Positions 52,587 through 62,383 of a stretch of 64,000 nucleotides of DNA are shown in pieces (position 1 is the first letter of the stretch; the number at the start of each line of letters is the position of its first letter). The DNA is from JAYYPW01 sp036128855 (GTDB lineage Bacteria; Pseudomonadota; Gammaproteobacteria; Comchoanobacterales; Comchoanobacteraceae): assembly GCA_036128855.1 (NCBI GenBank), contig JAYYPW010000004.1, forward strand, positions 1 through 64,000, read 5' to 3'. The position numbers and the translations under genes were made by a program. The notes beneath the pieces were generated by a model, which had not been told where the DNA came from, did not search any database, and worked only from the letters and a program-made list of their open reading frames with translations.

Positions 52587-53598
52587 CGTTGCATTATATC
52601 ACGTAAAAATGGCTGAACAAGAGTGATAACGTGTGATATTAGCTCGATGAGGCAGTAATATTGATTTATGCTAATTATATTTAGCTATAAAATACAGGTT
52701 TGCTTATTCGATTTGGAACACAGCATCGAATCAAGATAGCTTTTTAACTCACCGGGGCTGCATAGTCCATGTGGCTACATGTTTTCTAACACGTAATTTA
52801 TAACCAGATAAGTTGGGATGAAAGTTATAAGTAAAGTATTTCCACCGGCCTTGCACGCATAAGTTTTATGAAACTTATCTACTGAAAGCGAGCATGTTTG
52901 AGATGCAAAAAGATAGGTGAAAACCTAGATGAAATGCGGATAGGTTATTGAATTTTTCCAGATCAGTTAGTCAATACAAAGGTTTTATAATAATCCCCTA
53001 AATTACCAATCTAAATAGATTGTGTTTAAAAGGCTAGATTAAGACAGGATTGTAGTAAGTCAACGTACAAGAATGACTTGAGATATAGGTCATAGAAAAT
53101 ATAAATTTTCTAGTAATCGTTGTATAGAGTCAAAAATATTGCTGTTCTTTATAGCATGGAAGTAAGATTGTTCCCATATTGCTTAGGCTGTATTTCAAGC
53201 TGAATGTTTATAGTAAAAGTTGAATACGAGCTAAAGGCTGTCTTGCAATGGGTGTGTCAAAAAAATGTGGTATTGTTAAGAGTTTCTGGTAGATGTAAAA
53301 CAGTTGGATACTACATTGTCTTGTACTCTATACTTGAGTAAGAAGTTATAATTATAAATTTTTTCTTAAAGACAATTTACCTAGGATATCTTTGTAGTAC
53401 TAGGTGATTCAGGATAATATATAACGCATAAAAAGAGGATACTAAGATGCAGTTATGTCTGCATTATATTATGCGAAGCATAGAGTGCATCGTAAGTATC
53501 ATGGGAACAATTCTCAGGAATAAAGGCAATAACAAGCTATTTGTGACTACAATCAGAAAATATATTTCTCAACATGCTAAATAGAAAGATGTGTCATG
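52587..53598. other. About 1 kb without a supportable gene
   Basis: All six frames are broken by stops, and no coding segment could be recognised. There is a perfect 8-bp hairpin (ataagttt/aaacttat around 52858-52877) without a T tract, and a few short AT inverted repeats. No RNA gene was found. With the neighbouring unknown gene it forms an interruption of an otherwise conserved gene order; it may be a decayed gene. Confidence 0.5.
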
Positions 53599-54804
53599 TT
53601 AGGTCATTGATAACCCATTTGAAGAGTTCGATTGGTCGATTTCGAGGTATTCCGGCATTCTTTTTGCAATATGTGCCATAACATCGTTGTTGAAGTAATT
53701 AAACAATATGTTTGCTATGAAAGATTTTGCAGGCTCTATTTTATCTATCTCGCTCTCTATTTCACTATCAATACCGCCTGGAGATGGTTCTGGTTGATTA
53801 TGTCGTTTTTTGACGTTATTTAGTAGTAATTGACCAAGTTCTAGATGGTTATTGAGTGTTTTAAGTAGTAAAGCTGCACATTGAGGATCGTTGAAAAGCT
53901 CATCAAAAGATGACTCTTTAAGACTCACTAAGCCTTGTATGATTGACTCTAATACTAAATCTGTATCCCAGTTAGACTCTTTAAGGCCTTCGTCATTTAG
54001 TAAGCTTTCATCAAAACTATCTAGGAGTGAGTAGAGTAATGCAAAAACGTCATATAAACACTTGCTGATTCGCGGGTACTTATTTTGATAGTCGTGGTCG
54101 ATAGTAGCACTTGTAACCATTTCACGGGCATCCTGAACCAGTTCTCTAAGAGAGTTAACGGTGGCAGGGTCATGCTCAGGAGCATCTTGGTTTTCATCAT
54201 GGTTGTCTGCGGATAAGCTTTTAAACTTTTCAAAAAAGGTTGATAATTTTGTTTCATCTATAGATTGGGGTAATGATGAAAGCATAGCAGAAGTTTCACG
54301 TGTAAACTTTTCTTCAGACACGAACATGATTTCAAAGATGCCCGCATCTATTAAGTTACTTAAAAATGCCTTATTGAAAATTTTATATGCAACAGTGCTA
54401 ATCAAGCCAGAGTCTTGCTTTGCCTCAAGAGCCTTTAGTGCGGTAAGGGCAGTATAATACGAAAAGTCTATCGTCGATATTACAGGTGTGTCAGGTAGTT
54501 TGCTTATAAGTTCGTCTCTCAGTCTATGGCTTGTTTGTATAGCGTACTCTAAATGAGATGCTGCATCAGGAGAGTAGAGGTCTATTGTAAAACCGACTTT
54601 GGAAATTTCTTTTGGGAGTTTTTGAAAAAACGCTTTTGGAGAAAAAGCTGTTCCTAGTAATGTGTCGGGTAATTGATCGATAAATCCAAATGGTGATTGT
54701 GCATGTGGTGGGTTTGGAGGATGTGCCTCTGAGAAACTGCCATCGCCATTATCATAATGTACTGATTCAGGGGTGTTGTATCCAAAAAAACCAAAATCTC
54801 TCAT
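53599..54804 (-). CDS. Unrecognised helical protein
   Basis: This 401-residue acidic protein begins MRDFGFFGY and has a Pro/Asn/His-rich start, then mostly helices with a Glu/Asp/His-rich loop near 190-205. There is no signal peptide and no membrane span. The ATG at 54804 has GAGGA 6 bases upstream, and the frame is cleanly open over its length. No family is recognised. It is flanked by ~1 kb and ~0.5 kb of non-coding DNA. It resembles the other unrecognised proteins of the window in composition; a secreted effector is possible but not shown. Confidence 0.6.
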   Translation of the reverse strand: MRDFGFFGYNTPESVHYDNGDGSFSEAHPPNPPHAQSPFGFIDQLPDTLLGTAFSPKAFFQKLPKEISKVGFTIDLYSPDAASHLEYAIQTSHRLRDELISKLPDTPVISTIDFSYYTALTALKALEAKQDSGLISTVAYKIFNKAFLSNLIDAGIFEIMFVSEEKFTRETSAMLSSLPQSIDETKLSTFFEKFKSLSADNHDENQDAPEHDPATVNSLRELVQDAREMVTSATIDHDYQNKYPRISKCLYDVFALLYSLLDSFDESLLNDEGLKESNWDTDLVLESIIQGLVSLKESSFDELFNDPQCAALLLKTLNNHLELGQLLLNNVKKRHNQPEPSPGGIDSEIESEIDKIEPAKSFIANILFNYFNNDVMAHIAKRMPEYLEIDQSNSSNGLSMT

Positions 54805-55282
54805 AATAATCCTCACACTTATACAATATTGCTAAACTAATTGAAAAAAGAAGAAGCTGCAAGAGGTAAGGTTGCTCATTTGAAGATTTATATATAAGTA
54901 TGTTGGAGATATAGAAATATGTGAATACAGAAGTGTGGAGAAGTTAGATATCTATAAGATTGGTAATTTTCGACATCTAAGTTTCACTTGAAAGTTGTGC
55001 AATGTTGACGAAAACTTTCTATGCTAGGAAAATGGTAATTTGACGTGTAAGTAGGAGATTTAAAATAAATTTAAGAGTTATTCCTGTGTCCTGTGAGTAT
55101 GGATAAACGAAGGGGTTACATGCGTTTTAAATATGTGATAAGCAATAATCATCTGTTATCTAGGCTTTAGGTTATTTTGGGTTTTGTGGGGTAATGGCGT
55201 CGTCTCTGGTGGATTTGTAAGACGATAAGATCATAATCATAGGCATACTAGATGATTTGATAAGGTGTGTGGAGTGTGAAAA
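54805..55282. other. About 480 bases without a gene
   Basis: This lies upstream of the 401-residue protein gene and downstream of maf (both minus strand). It should contain the unknown gene's promoter and the maf transcript end. TATAAG near 54815-54820 (minus strand) is a possible -10 box but sits very close to the ribosome binding site. Nothing else was recognised. Confidence 0.4.
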
Positions 55283-55867
55283 TTATATTTTACAGGGGAT
55301 GGTAATGCCAGCTTCTAATAGATATGTAGTGAGCGACAGTAGTGGTAATCCATAGATTGCATAAGGGTCGTCACTTGACAGCGCTGAGATGAGTAAGTGG
55401 CCATCTGTCTCTATGCGAATACTGCCTGCACATTCGTATGGTCTATGGGTTTGTAAATAGTTCTTGATATCTGTGGTTCGAAAATTTCTGTAAGAAATTT
55501 TTGTAATGACGCATGTGGTTCTTGAGAAGCCAGTCTTCTTGCATACAACATATAAGCTAGTGAGGGATTTAGCTATTTTACCGCGGCAAAAATTGAGTTG
55601 GTCAAAAGCATGAGCGTAATCATTTGGCTTGCCCAAAATTTTTGAGTCAACTTGAATTATTTGATCGCTTGCTACAATCAAGGTTTCTGGCATAGCTACT
55701 ACAGCTTGCGCTTTTTTTTGTGCTAATCTACAAACCATATCATAACTCGTCTCATCAGGTAGTTGTGACTCGTCAATATTGGGGCTTGCAGTCTGAAAAG
55801 CAATATTCATCTTTTGCATAAGTTTGAGTCTACTGGGTGAGCTTGAGGCGAGTAAGATAGGGTGCAT
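55283..55867 (-). CDS. yceF: Maf/YceF-type nucleotide pyrophosphatase
   Basis: This family hydrolyses non-canonical nucleoside triphosphates; the YceF subgroup prefers 7-methyl-GTP. The 194-residue product has the N-terminal ASSSPSR loop (7-13), the DES motif after it, the catalytic Asp68 in VASDQI, and AGSIRIE and YGLPLLSLTTYLLEAG near the end. The YceF subgroup is preferred because of its position divergent from rpmF, as in E. coli, and the Leu-Pro-Leu end motif; the biochemical distinction is an inference. Confidence 0.92.
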   Translation of the reverse strand: MHPILLASSSPSRLKLMQKMNIAFQTASPNIDESQLPDETSYDMVCRLAQKKAQAVVAMPETLIVASDQIIQVDSKILGKPNDYAHAFDQLNFCRGKIAKSLTSLYVVCKKTGFSRTTCVITKISYRNFRTTDIKNYLQTHRPYECAGSIRIETDGHLLISALSSDDPYAIYGLPLLSLTTYLLEAGITIPCKI

Positions 55868-55997
55868 GACTTATGATTGTTGAGTATAATCAGCTTACGG
55901 TACCACAGATCATTGTTAGGTTGTAGTTTTTACGTCATAGGGTTTATTTTTATTTAAATTTACTGTATTATATGCACTTGTTTTTAGGATATTCAAA

Positions 55998-56201
55998 ATG
56001 GCAGTAGGAAAAAGTAAAAAGTCACGATCTCGCCGCGACATGCGCCGTGCGTCTAACTTTAGATTAAAAAAGCCAGCTTTGTCTGTTGACCCTTTTACAG
56101 GTGAAACTCACCTCAGGCACCATGTGACAAGCCAAGGGTATAAAGGCGGCAAGCAAGTACTATCAGTAGCTTCTGATAGCCAAGATCAAGCATCAGAATA
56201 A
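55998..56201 (+). CDS. rpmF: Large ribosomal subunit protein bL32
   Basis: A 67-residue basic ribosomal protein. The start MAVGKSKKSRSRRDMRRA and the LRHHVTSQGYKGGKQV block identify it. The zinc-binding cysteines present in some bL32 proteins are absent, as in E. coli. AGGAT precedes the ATG. It heads the rpmF-plsX-fab operon; the usual upstream partner yceD is missing. Confidence 0.97.
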   Translation: MAVGKSKKSRSRRDMRRASNFRLKKPALSVDPFTGETHLRHHVTSQGYKGGKQVLSVASDSQDQASE

Positions 56202-56210
56202 GGAGTTAGC

Positions 56211-57245
56211 GTGGCTGTTATTGCACTCGATGCTATGACTTCTGAGTGCGGTATAGAAAGCACAGCACACGGAGCTTGGCTCGCCTGGCAGCGTAATCCA
56301 TCGCTCACTTTTGTAGTTTTTGGTCACAAGCCAAGCATTGAGTCTGTATTTAACTCCTACTTCAAAAATAAAACGAAACAAGTCTTGGAATTTGTACATA
56401 CAGAACAAGTCATCTTACAGACTGAATCTCCGTCACTGGCTGTTAGAAAGAAAAAGCAATCATCAACACATGCCACAATTCAAGCAGTTCAGACTGGTCA
56501 AGCTGATGGTGCTGTAAGCTGTGCTAATACGGGCGCCCTTGTGGCACTTGGTCGATACTTTCTCAAGCGCCTACCTGGTATAGAAAGAATCGCATTAACA
56601 GGAAGCTTTCCAACTTACACCAAAAAAGACGTATATTTGTGTGATATTGGGGCAACAGTTGATGCGCAAGCAACGCATTTACATCAGTATGCTAGATGTA
56701 TGTCAGAGTACTTGCGCTCTAAGTCATCACCAAGTCCTGTAGTGGGTATTCTGAGTAATGGAACAGAGTCAATTAAGGGGAATCTACTTGTTCGTGAGAC
56801 AAAGGAGCTGATTGCTAATGACCCTTACATAAACTATCAAGGCTTTGTCGAAGGCACCGGGATCTTCTCTGGTGACTTCGATATCGTCGTGTGTGATGGT
56901 TTCGTCGGTAATGCAATTTTAAAGTCTTGTGAAGAATCTGCAAGATTCATCATGCACACGATAAAATCAACTCTTCAAAGTAATATTATTGGAAACATCT
57001 TTGCGTGGCCGCTACAATATATACTCAAGAATCACGCAGCACGATTGAAACCATCTGCACGCAACGGTGCGCTTGTTTTAGGCTTGCAGGGTGTACTCGT
57101 AAAGAGTCACGGTCGCAGTGATGCAGAGAGTTTGGCCACGGCTATTGATATATGTCATCGAGCGATCGCAAGTAACATGGTAAATACAATGCGAACTGTC
57201 TTTGCAGGGCAACAAAAAGAAACAGTAACTATCAACGAAAGCTAA
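56211..57245 (+). CDS. plsX: Phosphate acyltransferase PlsX
   Basis: PlsX converts acyl-ACP to acyl phosphate for phosphatidic acid synthesis by PlsY. The 344-residue product is identified by GAVSCANTGALVALG, YLCDIGATVD, GFVEGTGIFSGDFDIVVCDGFVGNAILKSCE and ALVLGLQGVLVKSHG. It is diverged: the N-terminal motif normally DxMGGDxGP reads DAMTSECGI, and the NIGEE motif reads SNGTES. The start is GTG at 56211 with AAGGAG 4-5 bases upstream, 9 bases after rpmF. The gene order still fits, so I expect function, but with altered active-site loops. Confidence 0.92.
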   Translation: MAVIALDAMTSECGIESTAHGAWLAWQRNPSLTFVVFGHKPSIESVFNSYFKNKTKQVLEFVHTEQVILQTESPSLAVRKKKQSSTHATIQAVQTGQADGAVSCANTGALVALGRYFLKRLPGIERIALTGSFPTYTKKDVYLCDIGATVDAQATHLHQYARCMSEYLRSKSSPSPVVGILSNGTESIKGNLLVRETKELIANDPYINYQGFVEGTGIFSGDFDIVVCDGFVGNAILKSCEESARFIMHTIKSTLQSNIIGNIFAWPLQYILKNHAARLKPSARNGALVLGLQGVLVKSHGRSDAESLATAIDICHRAIASNMVNTMRTVFAGQQKETVTINES

Positions 57246-57302
57246 GCTAGTATTTTTATAATTTCGTGGTTATACTAAGTCAATTAATAGACAAATTATT
57301 AC

Positions 57303-58289
57303 GTGAATTACGCCCGCCTGATTAGCACAGCTAAATATCTACCTGAAAATATTGTGTCGAATGACCATCTAGCAGATAAAATAGACACTACTGATGAATG
57401 GATTGTGAAGCGCACGGGTATATCACAGCGCCATATAACAGCAGAAGGAGAAACAGCCTTAGTGATGGCGTGTATAGCTGCGCGAGAGGCACTTGCAAAA
57501 GCAGAAGTAAAGGCTGATAACATCGATGCTGTAATTGTCGCAAGCTGTACCCACGATAAGCCTTTCCCCTCATTAGCATGTGGGGTTGGTCAGAGTTTAG
57601 GAGTGGGAGATTGTTTCGCAATGGACTTAAATGCAGCTTGCTCCGGGACGTTGTATGCACTGGAGCTTGTCTATCATAATATGTTTGTGCCACACGGGTG
57701 GAAGAATGTGCTTGTCTTAGGCGTGGATAGAATGACGCATGTTGTAGACTGGCAGGATAGAAGCAGCTGTGTGCTTTTTGGCGATGGGGCAGGTGCTTTA
57801 TTGTTCACACGAGATACATTGCCCGGTATTGAGTATATGTGCTGTGGGGCAGACGGTGATGGTGGAAAGCTACTTTACTCAGAAAGAATACCTAATGCTA
57901 ACCCTAAACCAGCAGTCTTTCCATGGGGGCAACAAGAAATCACAACGAAGATGTCAGGTAAAGAGGTCTTTAAGCATGCTACTCATAGAATGGCGCAAGT
58001 TAGTCAACAAGCACTAGGGTACTTAAGTTACACGGCTGAGGATATAAACTGGTGTGTGCCACACCAGGCCAACAAGCGTATTTTAGATGCCGTTTGTAAT
58101 AAATTAAAACTTGAGCAAGAAAAGCTGATATGTACAGTATCAAGCCACGCAAATACGAGTGCGGCATCCATCCCACTAGCGTTAGATGACGGATTTGCAC
58201 GTGGCATTTTCAAACAGGGTGATAAAATACTTTGTAGTGCTTTTGGCGCTGGATTTACGTGGGGTGCAGGTGTACTACATGTTACCTAG
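57303..58289 (+). CDS. fabH: 3-oxoacyl-ACP synthase III (KAS III)
   Basis: FabH condenses acetyl-CoA with malonyl-ACP to start fatty acid synthesis. The 328-residue product has the Cys-His-Asn triad: Cys113 in AACSGTLYAL, His254 in VPHQANKRI and Asn284 in SSHANTSAAS, and the GAGFTWGA glycine loop at the end. The start is GTG at 57303, without a clear ribosome binding site. It follows plsX by 57 bases and precedes fabG by 65; the usual fabD is not between them. Confidence 0.96.
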   Translation: MNYARLISTAKYLPENIVSNDHLADKIDTTDEWIVKRTGISQRHITAEGETALVMACIAAREALAKAEVKADNIDAVIVASCTHDKPFPSLACGVGQSLGVGDCFAMDLNAACSGTLYALELVYHNMFVPHGWKNVLVLGVDRMTHVVDWQDRSSCVLFGDGAGALLFTRDTLPGIEYMCCGADGDGGKLLYSERIPNANPKPAVFPWGQQEITTKMSGKEVFKHATHRMAQVSQQALGYLSYTAEDINWCVPHQANKRILDAVCNKLKLEQEKLICTVSSHANTSAASIPLALDDGFARGIFKQGDKILCSAFGAGFTWGAGVLHVT

Positions 58290-58354
58290 CAGAGCGCTGA
58301 TATTCTAATTAGCTTTTTGTTTCATTTTTAAGGTTCTAATTTAAGAGGTAAAGT

Positions 58355-59104
58355 ATGGATGATATCAAGAAAATTTGTCTTATCACAGGCGCAAGTAGGG
58401 GTATTGGTAAAGGGATTGTCACTGCATTACAAAAGCTTGATTACCCAGTATATGTAGTTGCCACTGCAACTTCTGCTCCTGGACTTCAATCTATACAAGA
58501 CACATTAAATGATTCTCATCTAGAAGGAGAAGCAAGGCAGTTAGATTTACTTGATTCAGACTCCATTGCAAATCTTTTAGAATATTTAGATCGTAAAAAG
58601 CTTGCTCTCGATATTTTAATCAACAACGCAGGTATCACAAGAGATAATCTACTCCTTCGTATGCAGGAATCGCAGTGGCACGAAGTGATGCAAGCTAATT
58701 TACATGCATCGTTTAAGCTTTGTCGTTATGCAGTGAAAAAGATGATGAAAAAACGTTGGGGTCGAATCGTGAATATAAGTTCTGTCGTTGGTATCACAGG
58801 TAATCCTGGACAAGCAAATTATGCGGCTGCTAAAGCGGGTATGATAGCATTTACAAAATCGCTAGCCACAGAGTTTGCAACAAGGAATATCACGGCTAAT
58901 TGTATTTGTCCTGGATTTATAGAGACAGATATGACCAAGGTATTGGACGATAAGCAGAAGCAAGCTATTTTACAAAATGTACCTATGCAGAGAATGGGTA
59001 CAGTTGAAGATATAGCCCATACAGTGAATTTTTTACTTCATGAGCATGCAAGTTATATGACAGGAGCTACATTACATGTGAATGGTGGTCTTGTAATGTT
59101 ATAA
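58355..59104 (+). CDS. fabG: 3-oxoacyl-ACP reductase FabG
   Basis: FabG is the NADPH-dependent reductase of the elongation cycle. The 249-residue SDR has TGASRGIG (11-18), NNAG, the catalytic Ser143, Tyr156 and Lys160 (YAAAK), and the C-terminal PGFIETDMT and YMTGATLHVNGG. AGAGGTAAAG precedes the ATG. It lies between fabH and acpP. Confidence 0.96.
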   Translation: MDDIKKICLITGASRGIGKGIVTALQKLDYPVYVVATATSAPGLQSIQDTLNDSHLEGEARQLDLLDSDSIANLLEYLDRKKLALDILINNAGITRDNLLLRMQESQWHEVMQANLHASFKLCRYAVKKMMKKRWGRIVNISSVVGITGNPGQANYAAAKAGMIAFTKSLATEFATRNITANCICPGFIETDMTKVLDDKQKQAILQNVPMQRMGTVEDIAHTVNFLLHEHASYMTGATLHVNGGLVML

Positions 59105-59157
59105 CGACATGTTATATTACATGTCTATATTATCTTTACATCATTGAGGAGTGAACT

Positions 59158-59403
59158 ATGAGTACAAATGTGAAAGAGAAAGTGGTCGAAATTATTGCAG
59201 ATCAGTTAGATGTAGACAAGGAAAGTATCGTTCCAGAGGCTTCTTTTGTTGACGATCTTGGTGCAGACTCGCTAGATACAGTCGAGCTGGTAATGGCACT
59301 TGAAGAAGAGTTTGATATAGAAATCCCTGATGAAGAAGCGGAAAAAATCACCACTGTCCAGCAAGCTATAGATAAAATAACTTCGCAGATGCAAGCTTCT
59401 TAA
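59158..59403 (+). CDS. acpP: Acyl carrier protein
   Basis: ACP carries growing acyl chains on a phosphopantetheine arm. The 81-residue acidic four-helix protein has the attachment Ser38 in GADSLDTVELVMALEEEF. GAGGAG lies 6 bases upstream of the ATG. A short inverted repeat (gacatgt/acatgtc around 59106-59123) in the fabG-acpP gap may influence the strong, separate expression acpP often needs. Confidence 0.98.
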   Translation: MSTNVKEKVVEIIADQLDVDKESIVPEASFVDDLGADSLDTVELVMALEEEFDIEIPDEEAEKITTVQQAIDKITSQMQAS

Positions 59404-59404
59404 T

Positions 59405-60652
59405 ATGCAACGTGTTGTCGTAACAGGCGTAGGGGCCCTGACTCCTCTAGGTATTGGAATAGAAGATACCTGGGCAGGGATTTTGGCTGGTAGATCTGGC
59501 ATAAAGGCGACAAGCCATATTGATTGCACTAAGCTCCGATCAAAAGTTTGCGGTAGAGTATGGAACTATAGACCTGAAAATTTTTTTGAAAAAAAAGATG
59601 CACGGCGACAAGACTTATTTATACAGTACGCTAGAGTTGCGAGTAAACAAGCCATAATTCAAGCTGGATTAAATCATGGTCTTACAGAAGAAACTCTCCA
59701 TCGCACAGGCGTTATTATCGGTTCAGGGATCGGTGGGCTATCTACAATAGAAGCAGAATGTATTAAAATGCATAAGTTCGGCCCTGAGAGAGTATCCCCC
59801 TTTTTAGTTCCAGGGGCTATAGTCAATATGACATCTGGAGCAGTGGCAATGGACTGGGGATTTAAAGGGCAGAACATCTCTGTTGTATCAGCGTGTGCAT
59901 CAGGTGCACACAGTGTTATCCAGGCAGCGCAGTCTATTGCGCTTGGAGATGCAGACATCATGTTAGCTGGGGGTTCTGAGCACGTGAGTAATTCTTTAGG
60001 AATGGCAGGCTTTGATGCAATGCGAGCACTGAGTAGCGCGCATAATGGTACGCCAGAGGCAGCATCTCGACCATGGGATAAAGCGAGAGATGGTTTTGTG
60101 CTTAGTGACGGTGCAGCTATTTTAGTGTTAGAATCATACGATTTCGCTAAAGCACGAGGTGCGTCTATTTTAGCGGAAATTGTCGGTTATGGCATGACTG
60201 GAGATGCGTACCACATGACCCAACCAGATCCACTGGGAGATGGGGCTACTCGTTGTATGACGCAAGCAATTCGTAAGGCGGAAATTCAACCAGAAGATAT
60301 TGACTATATTAATGCTCACGCAACTTCAACGCCACTAGGGGATTTGGTCGAGCCAGTTGCCATAAAGGCTGCTCTGGGAGAGCACGCTTACAAAATACCT
60401 ATTTCATCGACAAAATCCATGACCGGTCATACACTTGGTGCTGCAGGTTCGCTTGAAGCTGTATTATGTATTTATGCATTACGTGACCAAATTGTTCCTG
60501 GAACTATCAATCTTGATGATCCAGATGAAGGCTGTGATCTCGATTTTGTAAATGATGGGGCAAGAGAGCAGCGTCTTGATTATGTTATGACAAACTCATT
60601 CGGTTTTGGTGGTACCAACGCCAGCCTATTAATGAAGCGCTGGACAGAGTAA
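59405..60652 (+). CDS. fabF: 3-oxoacyl-ACP synthase II (KAS II)
   Basis: FabF performs the elongation condensations, including the step needed for unsaturated C18 chains. The 415-residue product has the Cys-His-His triad: Cys164 in SACASGAHS, His305 in NAHATSTP and His342 in GHTLGAAG. It begins 1 base after the acpP stop. In E. coli pabC follows; here mltG does. Confidence 0.97.
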   Translation: MQRVVVTGVGALTPLGIGIEDTWAGILAGRSGIKATSHIDCTKLRSKVCGRVWNYRPENFFEKKDARRQDLFIQYARVASKQAIIQAGLNHGLTEETLHRTGVIIGSGIGGLSTIEAECIKMHKFGPERVSPFLVPGAIVNMTSGAVAMDWGFKGQNISVVSACASGAHSVIQAAQSIALGDADIMLAGGSEHVSNSLGMAGFDAMRALSSAHNGTPEAASRPWDKARDGFVLSDGAAILVLESYDFAKARGASILAEIVGYGMTGDAYHMTQPDPLGDGATRCMTQAIRKAEIQPEDIDYINAHATSTPLGDLVEPVAIKAALGEHAYKIPISSTKSMTGHTLGAAGSLEAVLCIYALRDQIVPGTINLDDPDEGCDLDFVNDGAREQRLDYVMTNSFGFGGTNASLLMKRWTE

Positions 60653-60743
60653 AGATTCTATCAACTTTATATAATATTCACTATCGACTATGTTGGAGTA
60701 ATTGCATTTCTAAGCTACAATATACGGAAGTTGAGAGCAAATC

Positions 60744-61751
60744 ATGGTGAAAACATTTTACTACATCAGAAAGCAGCTGTTGTTTCTGGTGGCAATAGGT
60801 TTTTTAATTAGCATTTTTTTAGGCTATGAAGTGGCATGGAGGCCGTTGTTAAAAGGGCCTACTTCAGCAGAAGTTCTAATACGGCAAGGTGAGAATATTA
60901 CAAGTATATCTAGGCAGCTTAAAGCTTCTGGCTGGATTCGTTCTGCGGATTTATTTAGAGTTGTTTTTCTATGTAATTATCCAGCGACTTCTTTGAAATC
61001 AGGTAATTATGGAATCTCTCCAGGGGATACAATGTTAGACTTGATCCACCGGATTGCAAAAGGCGACGTATTACAAGAAGCATTTACCATCATTGAGGGT
61101 AGTACATGGAAGATGATCTGGGAAAAGCTAAATCAAGATCCACGCTTACAACACAGCCCGGAAGATGAAATTGTGACATTTTTCTCTGTACTAAGTAAAT
61201 TGCCACCTAATCTAGGTGTGGAAGGATTATTTTTACCGAATACTTATCATTTTGCAGCAGGGGTAAAAGATGTTGAGGTTCTCATGCATGCATATACAGA
61301 CCAAGTAGCCTATCTAGAGCAGCAATGGCCGGAGAGGGATCACAAAATACTGATCAAAAATCCGTATGAAGCACTAATTATTGCCTCTATGATTGAGAAG
61401 GAAAGCCGGTTAGTGTCTGAATATAGTAAAATTAGTGGCGTAATTTATAACAGAATAAAGCGAGGAATGCCCTTGCAAATTGATGCAACAGTTTTGTATG
61501 GCAAAAAGAGGCCGGGTCCGTTAACTAAAGCAGATCTTGCACAAGTAACACCCTTTAATACTTATAAAAAAAGAGGATTGCCACCAACACCTATAGCTAT
61601 GCCACGAGCAGAAACAATCTATGCTGCTTTACATCCTGAAGTAACAGATTTATTGTATTATGTAGTCAAGCAAGACGGCAGCCATTATTTCAGTAAGACC
61701 TACAACGAACATCTTCAAGCAGTGAGAAGATACTTAAAGGGGAAAAAATAG
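60744..61751 (+). CDS. mltG: Endolytic murein transglycosylase MltG
   Basis: MltG cuts nascent glycan strands at the inner membrane and sets their length. The 335-residue product has one N-terminal membrane span (about 10-28), a LysM-like subdomain and the YceG catalytic domain with Glu218 in IIASMIEKES, the same residue number as the E. coli catalytic Glu. YNRIKRGMPLQIDATVLYG follows. Its stop shares a base with the tmk start. Confidence 0.95.
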   Translation: MVKTFYYIRKQLLFLVAIGFLISIFLGYEVAWRPLLKGPTSAEVLIRQGENITSISRQLKASGWIRSADLFRVVFLCNYPATSLKSGNYGISPGDTMLDLIHRIAKGDVLQEAFTIIEGSTWKMIWEKLNQDPRLQHSPEDEIVTFFSVLSKLPPNLGVEGLFLPNTYHFAAGVKDVEVLMHAYTDQVAYLEQQWPERDHKILIKNPYEALIIASMIEKESRLVSEYSKISGVIYNRIKRGMPLQIDATVLYGKKRPGPLTKADLAQVTPFNTYKKRGLPPTPIAMPRAETIYAALHPEVTDLLYYVVKQDGSHYFSKTYNEHLQAVRRYLKGKK

Positions 61752-62383
61752 TGAGTCTATTCATTACACTTGAAGGTATTGAGGGTACAGGAAAGTCAAC
61801 ACTTATTCAAACGCTCGCAATTAGTTTAAGAGATCAAGATATCCCTGTTACCGTGACTAGAGAGCCTGGAGGCAGTCCACTTGCAGAGAAAATTCGTCAA
61901 GTAGTATTAAAAAAAGGTTCGGAGCATTTGAATGTCAAGGCAGAGCTACTTCTTATGTACGCTGCTCGAGCACAACACATTGCTGAAACAATTCAGCCAG
62001 CGCTTGCGAATGGTCATGTAGTCTTATGTGATCGCTACTACGATGCTAGTCATGCGTATCAGGGATTTGGCAGGGGGGTTGATAATAAAGTCTTGCGAGA
62101 TTTAGATGCTATAGTAGTGAGTAGTCACACGCCAGATTTAACTCTATTACTAGACGCTCCTATTGATTTGTGCTTAGACAGAACCAAAAAAAGAAAGCAA
62201 AGTGATCGGTTTGATAAAGAAAGCCATATCTTCTTTACTCAGGTACAGCAAGGCTATAGGCAAAGAGCTCTAGATTTTCCAGATAGAATCGTAACTATTA
62301 ATGTAGATGCAGCACCAGAAGTAGTACAAGATCTCGCGTATGATATAATAATGAAAAAGATAGCAGCAGCAGATGTCTTTTAG
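61751..62383 (+). CDS. tmk: Thymidylate kinase
   Basis: Tmk phosphorylates dTMP to dTDP, the step after ThyA. The 210-residue product has the P loop LEGIEGTGKST (7-17), REPGG, the DRY motif (CDRYYDASHAYQG) and a lid region with the basic residues RTKKRKQSDRF. The start is GTG at 61751, overlapping the mltG stop by one base (TAGTG). Its 3' end overlaps holB by 11 bases. Confidence 0.97.
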   Translation: MSLFITLEGIEGTGKSTLIQTLAISLRDQDIPVTVTREPGGSPLAEKIRQVVLKKGSEHLNVKAELLLMYAARAQHIAETIQPALANGHVVLCDRYYDASHAYQGFGRGVDNKVLRDLDAIVVSSHTPDLTLLLDAPIDLCLDRTKKRKQSDRFDKESHIFFTQVQQGYRQRALDFPDRIVTINVDAAPEVVQDLAYDIIMKKIAAADVF

